Assembly (NCBI RefSeq): GCF_040796495.1
Contig: NZ_JBFNQN010000013.1
Span: forward strand, 112,140 to 176,139
DNA length: 64,000 nt
Origin: Kineococcus endophyticus
Lineage (GTDB): Bacteria; Actinomycetota; Actinomycetes; Actinomycetales; Kineococcaceae
Direction: 5' to 3'
Made by a program: the position numbers and the translations under genes. Shown in pieces: positions 26,196 to 36,306 of the stretch. Numbering within the stretch: position 1 is the stretch's first letter; the number at the start of each line of letters is the position of its first letter. The notes under the pieces were generated by a model, which saw only the letters and a program-made list of their open reading frames with translations, did not search any database and was not told the DNA's origin.

Positions 26196-27346
26196 CGGGC
26201 GTCTGCCTGCGTCTTCACGCGCTCCAGCTCGTCGGTGACGGTCTGCAGCAGCTCGGCCCAGCTCTTCTCGAACTTGTCCAGGCCGTCGGTCTCGAGGAAC
26301 TCCACGACGTCGGTGTAGGACACGCCGAGGCGCTCGAGGTCGTCGAGGACCTGCTGGGACTCGCCGTAGGAACCGCGGACGGTGTCCCCGGTGACCTCGG
26401 CGTGGTCGACGGTGGCGTCCAGCGTCTTGCCCGGCATCGTGTTGACCGTGTTCGGCGCGACGAGCCCGGTGACGTAGAGCGTGTCGGACAGGTCGGGGTT
26501 CTTCACGCCCGTGGAGGCCCACAGCGGACGCTGCGGACGCGCACCGGCCTCCTTGAGGACCTGCCAGCGCGGGGTCGAGAAGACCTCCTCGTAGGCCTGG
26601 TAGGCCAGACGCGCGTTGGCCAGACCGGCCTTGGAGCGCAGGGCCTTGGCCTCGTCCGTCCCGACCTCCTCGAGGCGCTTGTCGATCTCGGTGTCCACGC
26701 GGGAGACGAAGAAGGACGCGACGGACTCGATGGTCGAGAGGTCGTGGCCGTTGACCTTGGCCTGCTCCAGGCCCGTCAGGAAGGCCTGCATGACGGCGCG
26801 GTAGCGGTCCAGGGAGAAGATGAGCGTGACGTTGACGCTGATGCCCTCGGACAGCGCGGTGGTGATGGCGCCCAGGCCCTCGACCGTCGCGGGGATCTTG
26901 ATGTAGAGGTTCTCGCGGCCGACGGCCTTCCACAGCGTGCGGGCCGACTCCTCGGTGGCGGCGGTGTCGCGCGCCTGGCGCGGATCCACCTCGAGGGAGA
27001 CGCGGCCGTCGAGGCCGTCGGTGCGGTCGAAGACCGGCTTGAGCACGTCGCAGGCGCGGCGGACGTCCTCGGTGGTGATCTCGAAGACGGCCTTCTCGGT
27101 GTCGGCGCCGGCGGCGACGAGCTGGGAGACCTGCTCGGTGTAGCGGTCGCCCTTGGACAGGGCCGTCGCGAAGATCGTCGGGTTGGACGTGACGCCCAGG
27201 ACGCCGAGGTCGACGAGGCGCTGGAGTTCGCCGCCGTCGGTCAGCTCGCGGGACAGGTCGTCGAGCCAGACCGAGACGCCGTGCTCGCGCAGGGCCGAGA
27301 GGTTGCTGCTGGGGCTGACCTGGGAGTTGCTGGTGGTGTCGCTCAC
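26192..27346 (-). CDS. tal: Transaldolase
   Basis: It transfers a dihydroxyacetone unit in the non-oxidative pentose-phosphate branch. The 384 residues belong to the long actinobacterial TalAB type: [29 protein letters not shown], and the Schiff-base Lys in [12 protein letters not shown]. It follows tkt after 100 bases that contain a strong hairpin, and overlaps zwf. Confidence 0.96.
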   Translation of the reverse strand: MSDTTSNSQVSPSSNLSALREHGVSVWLDDLSRELTDGGELQRLVDLGVLGVTSNPTIFATALSKGDRYTEQVSQLVAAGADTEKAVFEITTEDVRRACDVLKPVFDRTDGLDGRVSLEVDPRQARDTAATEESARTLWKAVGRENLYIKIPATVEGLGAITTALSEGISVNVTLIFSLDRYRAVMQAFLTGLEQAKVNGHDLSTIESVASFFVSRVDTEIDKRLEEVGTDEAKALRSKAGLANARLAYQAYEEVFSTPRWQVLKEAGARPQRPLWASTGVKNPDLSDTLYVTGLVAPNTVNTMPGKTLDATVDHAEVTGDTVRGSYGESQQVLDDLERLGVSYTDVVEFLETDGLDKFEKSWAELLQTVTDELERVKTQADAR

Positions 27347-27410
27347 GGGGAGTGCTCCGTTCCTTCGTCCACGGGGTTCTGTGGGCGCCGGGACGGCGCC
27401 CGCACGAGGT

Positions 27411-27440
27411 CCCGGGGGCCCGCAGGTGCGGGCCCCCGGG
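27411..27440 (-). terminator. Hairpin between tkt and tal
   Basis: Arms at 27411-27424 and 27427-27440 pair perfectly over 14 bp. The hairpin begins seven bases beyond the tkt stop and no T-run follows. It may partially terminate transcription or stabilise the tkt message inside the operon. Confidence 0.6.
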
Positions 27441-27446
27441 TGGTGC

Positions 27447-29537
27447 TCACTGCAGACCGGCGAGGGATTCCTTCGCGGCGGTCACGACCGCGGTGTCGGT
27501 CAGGCCGAACTCGCGGTACAGGTCCTGGTAGTCCGCCGAGGCACCGAAGTGCTCGATCGAGACCGAACGGCCGGCGTCGCCGACGATGCCCTCCCAGCCG
27601 AAGGCCAGGGCGGCCTCGACCGAGACGCGCGCCTTGACCTGCGGGAGCAGGACGGTGTCGCGGTAGGCCTGGTCCTGCTCGAAGAACCACTCGCGGCACG
27701 GCATCGACACGACGCGGGTGGGGACACCCTCCGCCTCGAGCTTCTCGCGCGCCGCGACGGCGATCTGGACCTCGGACCCGGTGCCGATGAGGATCACCTG
27801 CGGGGTCGCGGCCGAGCTCTCGACGAGGGTGTACGCGCCCTTGGCCACGCCCGAGGCGTCGCCCCAGCCGTCCTGCGAGCGGTCGAACGTCGGCAGGTTC
27901 TGGCGCGAGAGCGCCAGCCCCGCCGGGCGGTCGGTGTGCCCGAGGATGGTGCGCCACGCCCACGCCGTCTCGTTGGCGTCGCCGGGACGGACGACGTCCA
28001 GGCCCGGGATCGCGCGCAGGGCGGCGAGGTGCTCGATCGGCTGGTGCGTCGGGCCGTCCTCGCCCAGGCCGATGGAGTCGTGCGTCCACACGTACGTCAC
28101 CGGCAGCTTCATGATCGCCGCGAGGCGGACCGCGGGGCGCATGTAGTCGCTGAAGACGAGGAACGTTCCGCCGTAGGGACGGGTGCCGCCGTGCAGCGCG
28201 ATCCCGTTGAGGATGGCGCCCATGGCGTGCTCGCGGATCCCGAAGTGCAGGGTGCGGCCGTAGAGGTTGCCCTCCCACGTCTTCGTCGTGCGGCTCTCCG
28301 GCAGGAAGCTCGGCTCGCCCTTCATCGACGTGAGGTTCGACTCTGCCAGGTCGGCCGACCCGCCCCACAGCTCCGGCAGGGTCGAGGCCAGGGCGTTGAG
28401 CACCTCGCCGGACGCCTTGCGGGAGGCGATGGACGTGCCGGCCTCGAAGACCGGCAGCGCCTGCTCCCAGCCCGCGGGCAGGGTGCGGGTGCGGATGCGG
28501 TCGAACAGCTCGGCGCGCTCACCGGCACCGGCGCGCCAGGCGTCGAACTCCTGCTGCCAGGCGGCGTGGTCGGCCTTGGCGCGCTCGCGCAGACCGCGGG
28601 TGTGGGCGATGACGTCGTCGGCGACCGCGAAGTCGGCCTCGGGGTCGAAGCCCAGGAGCTCCTTGGTGGCCTTGACCTCGGAGTCGCCGAGGGCGGAGCC
28701 GTGCGACTTGCCCGTGTTCTGCAGGTTCGGCGCCGGGTAGGCGATGATCGTGCGCAGCACGATGATCGACGGCTTCGACGTCTCGGCCTTGGCGGCCTCG
28801 ATCGCGGCGTGCAGCCCGGCGACGTCCTCGGTGTACTCACCCTCGCCGCCGTTGGTCCAGTCGATGGTCTGGACGTGCCAGCCGTAGGACTCGTAGCGCT
28901 GGGCGGTGTCCTCGCCGAGGGCGATGGCGGTGTCGTCCTCGATGGAGATGTGGTTCTGGTCGTAGATGACGACCAGGTTGCCCAGCTCCTGGACACCGGC
29001 GATGGCCGAGGCCTCGGAGGTCACGCCCTCCTCGATGTCGCCGTCGGAGGCCAGCACGTAGACGTGGTGGTCGAACGGGCTCGTGCCGGGGGCGGCGTCC
29101 GGGTCGAACAGGCCGCGCTCGCGGCGGGCGGCCATGGCCATCCCGACGGCCGAGGACAGGCCCTGGCCGAGGGGGCCGGTGGTCATCTCGACGCCCGCGG
29201 TGTGCCCGTGCTCGGGGTGGCCCGGCGTCTTCGAGCCCCACTTGCGCAGCGCCTTGAGGTCGTCCAGCTCCAGGCCGTAGCCGGCCAGGTACAGCTGGAT
29301 GTAGAGCGTGAGGCTGGAGTGCCCGCAGGAGAGCACGAACCGGTCGCGACCGGCCCAGTCCGGGTCCGCCGGGTCCTGCCGCAGCATCTTCTGGAACAGC
29401 AGGTAGGCGACGGGCGCGAGGCTCATCGCGGTACCCGGGTGCCCGTTGCCGGCGCGCTGCACGGCGTCCATGGCCAGGACGCGGACGGTGTCGACCGCCT
29501 TCGTGTCGAGTTCGCTCCACTTGAGGGGCTGGCTCAC
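27447..29537 (-). CDS. tkt: Transketolase
   Basis: This thiamine-diphosphate enzyme exchanges two-carbon units between sugar phosphates. The 696 residues carry [18 protein letters not shown], the cofactor motif [14 protein letters not shown], the segment [15 protein letters not shown] and a normal C-terminal domain. The GTG at 29537 was chosen over longer frames because GGGAGGAG lies five bases upstream and the protein then starts [11 protein letters not shown] like its homologues. It is the first gene of the pentose-phosphate operon. Confidence 0.97.
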   Translation of the reverse strand: MSQPLKWSELDTKAVDTVRVLAMDAVQRAGNGHPGTAMSLAPVAYLLFQKMLRQDPADPDWAGRDRFVLSCGHSSLTLYIQLYLAGYGLELDDLKALRKWGSKTPGHPEHGHTAGVEMTTGPLGQGLSSAVGMAMAARRERGLFDPDAAPGTSPFDHHVYVLASDGDIEEGVTSEASAIAGVQELGNLVVIYDQNHISIEDDTAIALGEDTAQRYESYGWHVQTIDWTNGGEGEYTEDVAGLHAAIEAAKAETSKPSIIVLRTIIAYPAPNLQNTGKSHGSALGDSEVKATKELLGFDPEADFAVADDVIAHTRGLRERAKADHAAWQQEFDAWRAGAGERAELFDRIRTRTLPAGWEQALPVFEAGTSIASRKASGEVLNALASTLPELWGGSADLAESNLTSMKGEPSFLPESRTTKTWEGNLYGRTLHFGIREHAMGAILNGIALHGGTRPYGGTFLVFSDYMRPAVRLAAIMKLPVTYVWTHDSIGLGEDGPTHQPIEHLAALRAIPGLDVVRPGDANETAWAWRTILGHTDRPAGLALSRQNLPTFDRSQDGWGDASGVAKGAYTLVESSAATPQVILIGTGSEVQIAVAAREKLEAEGVPTRVVSMPCREWFFEQDQAYRDTVLLPQVKARVSVEAALAFGWEGIVGDAGRSVSIEHFGASADYQDLYREFGLTDTAVVTAAKESLAGLQ

Positions 29538-29901
29538 GTGTCTCCTCCCGTGCGAACCAGCTGACCGCCCAGCGCCCGGATGGCGGTGGGGGACCGGCCG
29601 TTGGTCCGCTCTGTCGTCTTCCGTCGCGGCCGGGACCGTGGTGTTCTGGTCCGGCGTCCGAGGCGTTCTGTGTGGTGACGCTCCGTGGCCGTCGCTCGCG
29701 GCGGTGTGGGGCGCGTCACCTGTGGTGAGCCTACTCGCAGGGGGGTGGGGCGCAGCCGGGCAGGGGTCGGCCGCCCACGCCGGGCCGTGCCGCACCCACG
29801 GAGCGCCCGCGACGCGCCCACCGCGACCCTCCCGGGTACGACAGCGCGTAGCAGAGGCGTAAGCTCAGGTCTGCCCGTCGTCACCTCGCCCTGAGGACAC
29901 T
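29538..29901. promoter_or_regulatory. Divergent tkt / heme o synthase promoter region
   Basis: This 364-base gap contains no convincing gene. On the minus strand TAGGCT (29728-29733) is a candidate -10 for tkt, leaving a leader of about 180 bases. On the plus strand TAAGCT (29860-29865) is a candidate -10 for the heme o synthase gene, with GAGGA near 29893 as its ribosome-binding site. No riboswitch fold was recognised in the long tkt leader. Confidence 0.45.
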
Positions 29902-30921
29902 GTGACCGTCGCCGACCCGCGTCTCTCCGACGCCCCTGCGCACTCCCGGACCAGCTTGCTGGGCCGTCGTCGCGGTGGGCGCCCCTCGCGCTTCCCCCGG
30001 GTCGCCGCCTACGTCGCCCTCACCAAGCCGCGCATCGTCGAGCTCCTGCTCATCACGACGATCCCGGTGATGCTCTTCGCCGCTGACGGGTTGCCCTCGG
30101 GCTGGCTGGTGCTGACGACGTTCGTCGGCGGCGCGCTGGCCGCGGGGAGCGCGAACACGCTCAACTGCTACTTCGACCGCGACATCGACGCCCTCATGAA
30201 GCGGACGGAGAACCGCCCCCTCGTGACCGGCGCGGTCACCCCGCGCCAGGCCCTCGTGTTCGCGACCGTCCTGGGCCTCGCCTCGACGGCGCTGTTCGTC
30301 GCCTTCGTCAACGTGCTCTCGGCGGCGCTGGCGGTCGGCGCGATCCTGCTCTACGTCGTCGGCTACACGCTGCTGCTCAAGCGCCGCACGTCGCAGAACA
30401 TCGTCTGGGGCGGCGTCGCCGGCTGCATGCAGGTGCTCATCGGCTGGACCGCGGTGACGGGGTCGCTCAGCTGGGCGCCGTTCGTCCTGTTCGGGGTCAT
30501 CTTCCTGTGGACCCCTCCGCACTACTGGCCGTTGTCGGTGCGCTACCGCGAGGACTACGCCAACGCGGGCGTCCCCATGCTCCCGGTCGTCGCCAAGCCG
30601 ACCACCGTCTCCCGCCAGATCGTCGCCTACACCGTGGCGATGGTCCTGTGCTCGCTGCTCCTCGTCCCCCTGGGCGGGGCCGGGGTCGTCTACGGGTTCG
30701 CCGCGCTCGTCCTCGGCCTGGCCTTCCTGGGCCAGACCATCGGGCTGCACCGCCGCGCCACCCGCTTCGAGCGCGAGACCGGCGGCCGGGACGCGGGCAC
30801 GCTGGAGCAGTTGCGCCGCATCTCACCCATGGGCGTCTTCCACGGCTCGATCACCTACCTGACGCTGCTGTCGGTGGCCGTCGCCGTCGACCCGTTCCTG
30901 CGGATCTCCTGGCCGTTCTGA
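29902..30921 (+). CDS. ctaB: Protoheme IX farnesyltransferase (heme o synthase)
   Basis: This UbiA-family membrane enzyme attaches a farnesyl group to heme b for cytochrome oxidase. The 339 residues contain about nine membrane segments, the prenyl-diphosphate motif [15 protein letters not shown], and the second Asp-rich-like loop [17 protein letters not shown] basic leader of ~35 residues precedes the first segment. It is divergent from tkt, the arrangement common in actinobacteria. Confidence 0.95.
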   Translation: MTVADPRLSDAPAHSRTSLLGRRRGGRPSRFPRVAAYVALTKPRIVELLLITTIPVMLFAADGLPSGWLVLTTFVGGALAAGSANTLNCYFDRDIDALMKRTENRPLVTGAVTPRQALVFATVLGLASTALFVAFVNVLSAALAVGAILLYVVGYTLLLKRRTSQNIVWGGVAGCMQVLIGWTAVTGSLSWAPFVLFGVIFLWTPPHYWPLSVRYREDYANAGVPMLPVVAKPTTVSRQIVAYTVAMVLCSLLLVPLGGAGVVYGFAALVLGLAFLGQTIGLHRRATRFERETGGRDAGTLEQLRRISPMGVFHGSITYLTLLSVAVAVDPFLRISWPF

Positions 30922-30964
30922 CCGTCCGCGGCCCTGCGCACCCGCGTCCGGATAGCGTCGCCGC

Positions 30965-31573
30965 GTGACCGACCCTCGCCTCGTACCGCGCGCCCTGCTG
31001 GACGGCGTGGTCGTGGGCCTGGTGCTCATGGCCGTCTTCACCGCGGCGTGGAGCGCCAACACGCTCGGGACGTGGCCGGGGGCCGCAGGCTTCGTCGTCA
31101 CCGCGCTGGGCGTGCTGGCCGCCGTCTGGTTCCTGGTCAGCGCGGTGCGGCTGGCCCGGACCCGGCGCCGTGCGAGCACCGAGACGACGCCGGAGGAGGA
31201 GCGCTGGCGCAAGCGCAGCGGGATCGCGTTCGGGTGGGTCTTCACCGTCGAGGCCGTCCTCATCGTGGCCGCGGCCAACGTCCTGGGCGCCGTCGGGCGC
31301 CCCGACCTCGTGCTGCCGGCCATCGCCCTGGTCGTCGGGCTGCACTTCTACCCGATGGCCCGGATCTTCCGGCGGCGCGTCGACACCTGGCTCGCCACCG
31401 TGCTCAGCGCGGTCGGGCTGGCGGGGCTGCTGACGCTGCTGTTCACCGCCGTCTCCCGCGACACCGTGTGGGGTCTCGTGGCCTGCGGAGCGGCGCTGAC
31501 GACCGGCGCGTACGGCGTCTACTTCACCCGGATCGCCGCGGGGTTGCTGGCCCGGACTCCACCGGGGGCCTGA
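30965..31573 (+). CDS. Hypothetical membrane protein
   Basis: The 202-residue protein has six hydrophobic segments: two before and four after a charged, Arg/Glu-rich middle (TRRRASTETTPEEERWRKR). I do not recognise a family. TAGCGT (30953-30958) lies six bases before the GTG, so it should have its own leaderless transcript although it follows the heme o synthase gene by only 43 bases. Confidence 0.75.
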   Translation: MTDPRLVPRALLDGVVVGLVLMAVFTAAWSANTLGTWPGAAGFVVTALGVLAAVWFLVSAVRLARTRRRASTETTPEEERWRKRSGIAFGWVFTVEAVLIVAAANVLGAVGRPDLVLPAIALVVGLHFYPMARIFRRRVDTWLATVLSAVGLAGLLTLLFTAVSRDTVWGLVACGAALTTGAYGVYFTRIAAGLLARTPPGA

Positions 31574-31679
31574 CGGCAGTGCGGCGCACCAACCCGCTCG
31601 GACCGGCTGCCCGGGGACGTCGCGGAACGCGGTGCCGCACCGGAGGGTGACGTCGAGCCCGTCTGGGGCGACAGGGCGC

Positions 31680-32066
31680 ATGGTGAGGAGCGAGGGAGGT
31701 GCATCCTCGCAGGGTGCTGGTGCGCGACGTCCTCTTCCACCGGTGGCCGAGTGGGAACGGGGCGGCCGAGGGCCCCGGTTCGTGTGGGTCTGGCTGGCCT
31801 TCGAGGACGGGCTGGTGGCCACCGGTGAGCACGAGGGCCCCGACGACCACGCCGGGGTGTGGTCCGCGTCAGCCTTCCGGGAGACCTGGCCCGATCGCCT
31901 CGACGCTCCGGCCGCGCGGTGGCTCGCCCCCTTCGTCGACCGCATGGCCCGGGGCGAGGACGTGCGCGAGGCGGTGCTGACCAGGTACGCCGAGCTGCAC
32001 GGGCAACCGCCCGCGACCACCGTCTGGAGCCTGCAGGCGAGCGTCGGCCGGGATCCTCGTCCGTGA
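31680..32066 (+). CDS. Hypothetical protein
   Basis: The frame gives 128 residues with a coding-like second half (FVWVWLAFEDGLVATGEHEG, then WLAPFVDRMARGEDVREAVL) and no known motif. The start is uncertain: ATG 31680 is used, but GTG 31743 would give a compact 107-residue protein beginning at AEWERGGRGPRF. No promoter was identified. Confidence 0.45.
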   Translation: MVRSEGGASSQGAGARRPLPPVAEWERGGRGPRFVWVWLAFEDGLVATGEHEGPDDHAGVWSASAFRETWPDRLDAPAARWLAPFVDRMARGEDVREAVLTRYAELHGQPPATTVWSLQASVGRDPRP

Positions 32067-32377
32067 TCGGAGCCCGGCGCGGCGAAGCGCTGGACGAGGC
32101 TCCGGGCGCCGTCGTCGTCGTCGAGGGTCGCGTCGAGGGCGCGCCACGGGTCCACGTCCGGTTGCCCCGACGTGCTGGTCGCTGTCGGGCACGTGACGGC
32201 AGGTCGAGGAGGTCCGTGGACATCGGCGGTCACGGTCGGGCGACGAGCACAGCAGCGGCTTCCCTGGTCATCCCCGACTGGCCGAGACCCGTGACCCACG
32301 AGTGGCTCGGAAGGCCCCTCGCACCTGGTGGCAGAAGGCTGCCCGCGCCCTGAACAGGGGGCGCCATGGCCGCTCGT
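32067..32377. other. No recognisable gene
   Basis: This 311-base gap between a small hypothetical gene and the end of the HEAT-repeat gene has open frames on both strands but none with a convincing product. One minus-strand frame reads VDPWRALDATLDDDDGARSL, which looks protein-like but has no start in frame and could be a decayed fragment. Confidence 0.4.
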
Positions 32378-33304
32378 TCAGTGTGGGGGCCGAGCCAGGC
32401 TGTCGCGGACAGCGGCGGTCACGTCGAGGGTGGGACCGTCCTCAGGTCGTTCGCCGTCGCCCCACAGGGCCAGGTGCAGGCCCTCGCCGAGGTCTCCACC
32501 GGCGGCGGTCAGGACGGTGCGGGGGTAGCTGCCCTCCAGCGTGACGCGTGCGGGCTCGGGGAGGAGCCGACGCACCTGGGCGAGGAGGTCCTGCTCCACG
32601 TGGCGGGCCGTGGCAGGGGCTTGCGGTGCGCAGCGGGCCAGGGCTGTGGTCAGGAGGTCGGTGAACTCGTCCTGGTCCCCAGCCCAGTCCTGCGCCAGTC
32701 GACGCAGGGCGGCGTGCAGGGCGGGAGCGGCCAGTGCGGCGGCGGCCTCGAGGTCGAGCCGGGACAGCTCGTCGTCGGCCTCGAGGCGCCGACGCAGGAC
32801 CGGCAGGGCGCGCACATCGCCCGCGCCGGCCAGGGTGAGGAGCGCTTCGCTGCGCGTGTCGCGGTCTGGGTCGGAGAGCAGGGTGGCCGCGGCGTCGAGG
32901 GCCGGCTGGGACCGGGCGTGGAGTTGACCGAGGCCGAAGGCGGCCCAGTCCCGCACCCGAGCCTCGCGGTCGTGGGTCATCCGGGTGAGGACGTCGACGA
33001 CGCGGTCGTGCAGATCGCCTGGTGCTTCGACGCAGCCGGGGAGAGCCTGCGCCAGGGCGAGACGGACCTGAGGGTCGGGGTGGTCGTGTGCGACGTGGTC
33101 GAGCAGAGCGGTTGCCGCAGAGGGGTGCCAGGCGTGGCCGAGGGCCTGGACGGCAGCCTTCACCACTCGTGGGTCGCCGGTGGCGGTGAGGACGTCCACC
33201 AGCTGGGGCACGACGGCGGCGACGTGGTCGGGATGTCCGTTGACCAGGTCGCCGAGGCGGTGCGCCTCGAGGGTGAGCAGGTCGCTGGACTCGGCTGCGG
33301 GCAC
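32378..33304 (-). CDS. HEAT-repeat protein
   Basis: The 308-residue protein is built from successive ~30-residue helical pairs. Examples are TGDPRVVKAAVQALGHAW, HPDPQVRLALAQALPG, DREARVRDWAAFGLGQL and DPDRDTRSEALLTLAGAG, which are typical HEAT/PBS-lyase-like repeats. Such proteins are scaffolds for protein interaction; the partner is unknown. The last ~90 residues are non-repeat. Start GTG at 33304 gives MPAAESSDLLTL. Confidence 0.8.
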   Translation of the reverse strand: MPAAESSDLLTLEAHRLGDLVNGHPDHVAAVVPQLVDVLTATGDPRVVKAAVQALGHAWHPSAATALLDHVAHDHPDPQVRLALAQALPGCVEAPGDLHDRVVDVLTRMTHDREARVRDWAAFGLGQLHARSQPALDAAATLLSDPDRDTRSEALLTLAGAGDVRALPVLRRRLEADDELSRLDLEAAAALAAPALHAALRRLAQDWAGDQDEFTDLLTTALARCAPQAPATARHVEQDLLAQVRRLLPEPARVTLEGSYPRTVLTAAGGDLGEGLHLALWGDGERPEDGPTLDVTAAVRDSLARPPH

Positions 33305-33384
33305 GACGTGAGGGTGTCAGAGGCGCGGCGCCAACGGTCCGGGTGTGGAGGCGTCGACAGACCGCGTCGACGCGGTCACCCGGG

Positions 33385-33657
33385 TCAGCGTCGGCGGTTC
33401 CGCAGGGTGAGAGCGAGGGAGGCCAGGGCGGCGACGACCGCCACGGCCCACCACGCGCTCGCGGAGTAGACGGTTCCACCCGCACCGGCGCCGCGGACGG
33501 TCAGGAGGAGCCACACGACGAGAAGTGCCGCCCCGGCGAGCGCGCAGCCGAGGGTGGCGGGGGTCCGTCGCCGTCCGCCGAGGGCGAGGCACAGCGCGAG
33601 CAGCACGACGAGCACCCCGAGGGCGAGGACGCCGAGACCGAGGACGGCGGCGTTCAC
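33385..33657 (-). CDS. Small hypothetical membrane protein
   Basis: The GTG start gives 90 residues with three hydrophobic segments (residues ~3-26, ~36-52, ~66-83) and a basic C-terminal tail (LTLRNRRR). It starts 16 bases after the stop of the ABC permease and probably belongs to that operon. No family was recognised. Confidence 0.6.
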   Translation of the reverse strand: MNAAVLGLGVLALGVLVVLLALCLALGGRRRTPATLGCALAGAALLVVWLLLTVRGAGAGGTVYSASAWWAVAVVAALASLALTLRNRRR

Positions 33658-33673
33658 CGGGTCGGCCCCGCGC

Positions 33674-34447
33674 TCACTCCCAGCGGAACCACCGTGCGCA
33701 CGCCAGGCTGCACGCGACCGCCCAGACGAGGAGCACGATGAGCGGGCCGACCGCGAAGGTCCCCGACCCCAGGGCTTCCCGGACCGCGGTCCCGAGCGCA
33801 CCGGAGGGCAGCAGGTCGGTCACGGGGGACAGGGGTGAGGGCAGCACCAGACCGCCCCCGGCGAGGAGCAGCACCCAGACGAAGTTGGCGACGGCCAGCG
33901 TCCCCTCGGCCCGCACCGTGCCCGCCAGCAGCAGGCCCAGGGCGGTGAAGGCCGCGACACCCAGCAGCAGCGCCGGCACCGCGACGAGCAGCCGGCCCGA
34001 CGGTGACCACCCGAGCGCGGTGGCGAGGGCGCCGAGCACGACGACCTGCACGACGACGAGGCCGAGCACGGCCAGCACCTTCCCGGCCAGCAACCCGCCG
34101 CGCCCCAGGGGGGACGTCGCCAGCAGCCGCAGGACGCCGTTGCGGCGGTCGAACCCGGTGGCGATGGCCTGCCCCGTGAACGCCGTCGAGACAACGGCGA
34201 GCGCCACGACCCCGCCGAGCGCGAGGGCGGGACGGTCGCCGGGCCCGAGGTCGAGGGAGGTCACGCGGCTGACCCCGACGAGGACGAGGGCGGGAAGCAG
34301 GAGCGTCAGCAGCAGCTGCTCACCGTTGCGCAGGGCGATCGTCGCCTCGAAGCGGGCCTGGCGCAGGACGCGCCGGGCGAAGGGGGCCGAGGACCCGCCG
34401 GGGGTGAAGTCGAGCCCGCCCGCGGGCTTCGTCAGGGACGCGCTCAC
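33674..34447 (-). CDS. ABC transporter permease (ABC-2 type)
   Basis: The 257-residue protein has about six membrane segments and an N-terminal cytoplasmic stretch (FARRVLRQARFEATIALRNG) typical of ABC-2 exporters of the drug/antibiotic type; FDRRNGVLRLLATSPLGRGG is the conserved first-loop region. The GTG overlaps the stop of the ATPase gene (GTGA), so they form a two-component exporter. The substrate is unknown. Confidence 0.88.
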   Translation of the reverse strand: MSASLTKPAGGLDFTPGGSSAPFARRVLRQARFEATIALRNGEQLLLTLLLPALVLVGVSRVTSLDLGPGDRPALALGGVVALAVVSTAFTGQAIATGFDRRNGVLRLLATSPLGRGGLLAGKVLAVLGLVVVQVVVLGALATALGWSPSGRLLVAVPALLLGVAAFTALGLLLAGTVRAEGTLAVANFVWVLLLAGGGLVLPSPLSPVTDLLPSGALGTAVREALGSGTFAVGPLIVLLVWAVACSLACARWFRWE

Positions 34448-35406
34448 CGCAGGGTCCTCCCGGTCAGGTCGAGGAAGACGTCCTCGAGGGTCTTGCGGAC
34501 GGGGCCGATGCCCTCGGCCAGCACGTCGTGCGTGGCGCACCAGTTCGTCACCGTGGCGACGACCCGCGGGTCGACGTCCACTCCGGACACCGCGTAGCGA
34601 CCGGGCTCGGCCTCGCTGACGTCGGCCCCCACGGGCAGGGCGCGCGCGAGGTCCTGCGTCGGCAGGCCGGGGCGGGAGCGGAAGGTCAGGGACGCCGGCC
34701 CGGACGTGAGCTCGTCGGGGGTGCCGGTCGCGACGACGCGCCCGTGGTCGACGACCACCACGTCGTCGGCGAGGCGTTCGGCCTCCTCCATCAGGTGCGT
34801 GGTGAGGACGACGGCCACGCCGGCCGCCCGCACCTCCCGCACCACGTCCCAGACGGCCAGCCGGGCCTGCGGGTCCAGACCGGCGCTCGGCTCGTCGAGG
34901 AACACGACCTCCGGGCGGCCGACGAGGGCGCACGCCATCGCCAGCCGCTGCCGCTGACCGCCGGACAACCGGCGCACGCGGGTCCGGGCGAAGGACGTCA
35001 GGCCCAGGCGTAGGGACAGGGCGGTCAGGTCGAGGGGGTCGGTGTGCAGGGCGGCGACGTGGGCCAGGGCCTCGCGGGCCGAGACGCCGGTGGGCAACCC
35101 GCCGTCCTGCAGCATCACCCCCACGCGCGGCCGCAGGGCGGCGGCGTCGGCGACGGGGTCCAGGCCCAGCACGCGGACGGTGCCGGAGTCGGCGCGCTGC
35201 AACCCCTCGCAGATCGCGACGGTGGTCGTCTTGCCGGCGCCGTTGGGGCCGAGCACCGCCGTGACGCGACCGCGCGCGGCGGAGAAGGACAGGCCGTCCA
35301 GGACGGCGGGGCCGGCGCCGAAGGCCTTGCGCAGGTCGCGGACCTCGACGGCCGCGGCTGCGCTGCCGTCCGTCGCCGTCGCGGGTGAGGGGGAGCCGAG
35401 CGCCAC
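34444..35406 (-). CDS. ABC transporter ATP-binding protein
   Basis: The 320-residue protein has Walker A LGPNGAGKTTTV, Q-loop MLQDGGLPTG, signature RLSGGQRQRLAMACALVG, Walker B VVFLDEPSAGLDPQ and the H-loop TTHLMEEAERLAD, followed by a ~90-residue C-terminal domain as in DrrA-like exporters. GTG at 35406 is preferred over upstream codons because TAGACT lies eight bases before it, suggesting a leaderless start. It is divergent from sufR; only about 100 bases separate them. Confidence 0.9.
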   Translation of the reverse strand: MALGSPSPATATDGSAAAAVEVRDLRKAFGAGPAVLDGLSFSAARGRVTAVLGPNGAGKTTTVAICEGLQRADSGTVRVLGLDPVADAAALRPRVGVMLQDGGLPTGVSAREALAHVAALHTDPLDLTALSLRLGLTSFARTRVRRLSGGQRQRLAMACALVGRPEVVFLDEPSAGLDPQARLAVWDVVREVRAAGVAVVLTTHLMEEAERLADDVVVVDHGRVVATGTPDELTSGPASLTFRSRPGLPTQDLARALPVGADVSEAEPGRYAVSGVDVDPRVVATVTNWCATHDVLAEGIGPVRKTLEDVFLDLTGRTLR

Positions 35407-35487
35407 GAGGGAGGAGTCTACGAGGGCGGTAGTAGCGCGCTGGACCGCTCGGCGGGGGGTGGTGCCGACCCGGTGGACAACCTGGTG

Positions 35488-35508
35488 GTCCAATTAGGTA
35501 ACATGGAC
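35488..35508 (+). promoter_or_regulatory. sufR promoter with candidate SufR operator
   Basis: GTCCA (35488-35492) and TGGAC (35504-35508) form an inverted repeat around TTAGGTAA. The -10 TAACAT (35499-35504) lies inside it and ends seven bases before the sufR GTG at 35512. An operator covering the -10 would allow autorepression of sufRBDC. The binding protein is inferred, not shown. Confidence 0.5.
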
Positions 35509-35511
35509 GTT

Positions 35512-36306
35512 GTGGAAATGGTGAGGACACCCTCACCGGGCGGCCGAGCCGTCCCGGTGGGCCCCACCCTGCCCGCCGCCGGCGGCGAGGAGGCCCGCAC
35601 CCGCACGCGCGTCCGCACCACGGTCGCCGAGCTCGGCCCCGTCAGCGCGGCCCGCATCGCCGAGGTCCTCGGCCTCACCGGCCCCGCCGTCCGTCGCCAC
35701 CTCGAGGCGATGGTCGCCGACGGCGACCTCGAGGCCAGGGACCCCCGTCCCGACGCCCGTCGCGGCCGCGGCCGCCCCGCCAAGGAGTACGTCGTCGGGT
35801 CGGCAGGTCACGACGACCTCCCCTCCGGCTACGACGAGCTGGCGCTCACGGCCCTGCAGTACCTCTCCGACGCCCTGGGCCCGGAGGCGGTGACCGACTT
35901 CGCCCGCCGCCGGTTCGCCGGCCTGGAGGAGTCCCTCGCCGGCCTCGACGGACCGCTGCCCGAGCGGGTCGACGCGCTCGTCAAGGCGCTGGCCGACCAG
36001 GGCTTCTCGGCCAGCACCCGGCCGGTGGCCCAGGGAACAGCGGCCGAGGGCGTCCAGTTGTGCCAGGGGCACTGTCCCGTGCAGAAGGTCGCCGAGGCGT
36101 TCCCGCAGCTGTGCGAGGCCGAGCGCCGGACGTTCGAGACCGTCCTGGGCACGCGTGTCCAGCGCCTGGCGACCCTGGCCCGCGGGGACCACGTCTGCAC
36201 CACCTACGTCCCCCTCGAAGCGCTCCACCAGCAAGCCCCCCAGCACGAACCCCGGCACGAACCGCAGCACCACGACCAGCACGCCACGGAAGGACGACGA
36301 CTGTGA
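35512..36306 (+). CDS. sufR: SufR-type iron-sulfur cluster transcriptional repressor
   Basis: The 264-residue protein has an N-terminal winged HTH ([20 protein letters not shown]) and a C-terminal cluster-binding region with [21 protein letters not shown], the conserved Cys triad of SufR. It should sense Fe-S status and repress the suf operon that it heads. GTG 35512 is chosen because TAACAT lies seven bases upstream; ATG 35503 and ATG 35518 are in-frame alternatives. The last ~30 residues are His/Gln-rich ([13 protein letters not shown]), which may bind metal. Its stop overlaps sufB. Confidence 0.92.
   Translation: MEMVRTPSPGGRAVPVGPTLPAAGGEEARTRTRVRTTVAELGPVSAARIAEVLGLTGPAVRRHLEAMVADGDLEARDPRPDARRGRGRPAKEYVVGSAGHDDLPSGYDELALTALQYLSDALGPEAVTDFARRRFAGLEESLAGLDGPLPERVDALVKALADQGFSASTRPVAQGTAAEGVQLCQGHCPVQKVAEAFPQLCEAERRTFETVLGTRVQRLATLARGDHVCTTYVPLEALHQQAPQHEPRHEPQHHDQHATEGRRL

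Noticed and set aside
29538..29720. Possible thiamine-type riboswitch in the long tkt leader
   Set aside because: None of the conserved TPP riboswitch blocks could be found.
35461..35515. Cyanobacterial-type SufR box (CAAC-N6-GTTG)
   Set aside because: ACAAC and GTTGT occur but are 27 bases apart and not centred with the promoter dyad, so I kept only the GTCCA/TGGAC repeat.
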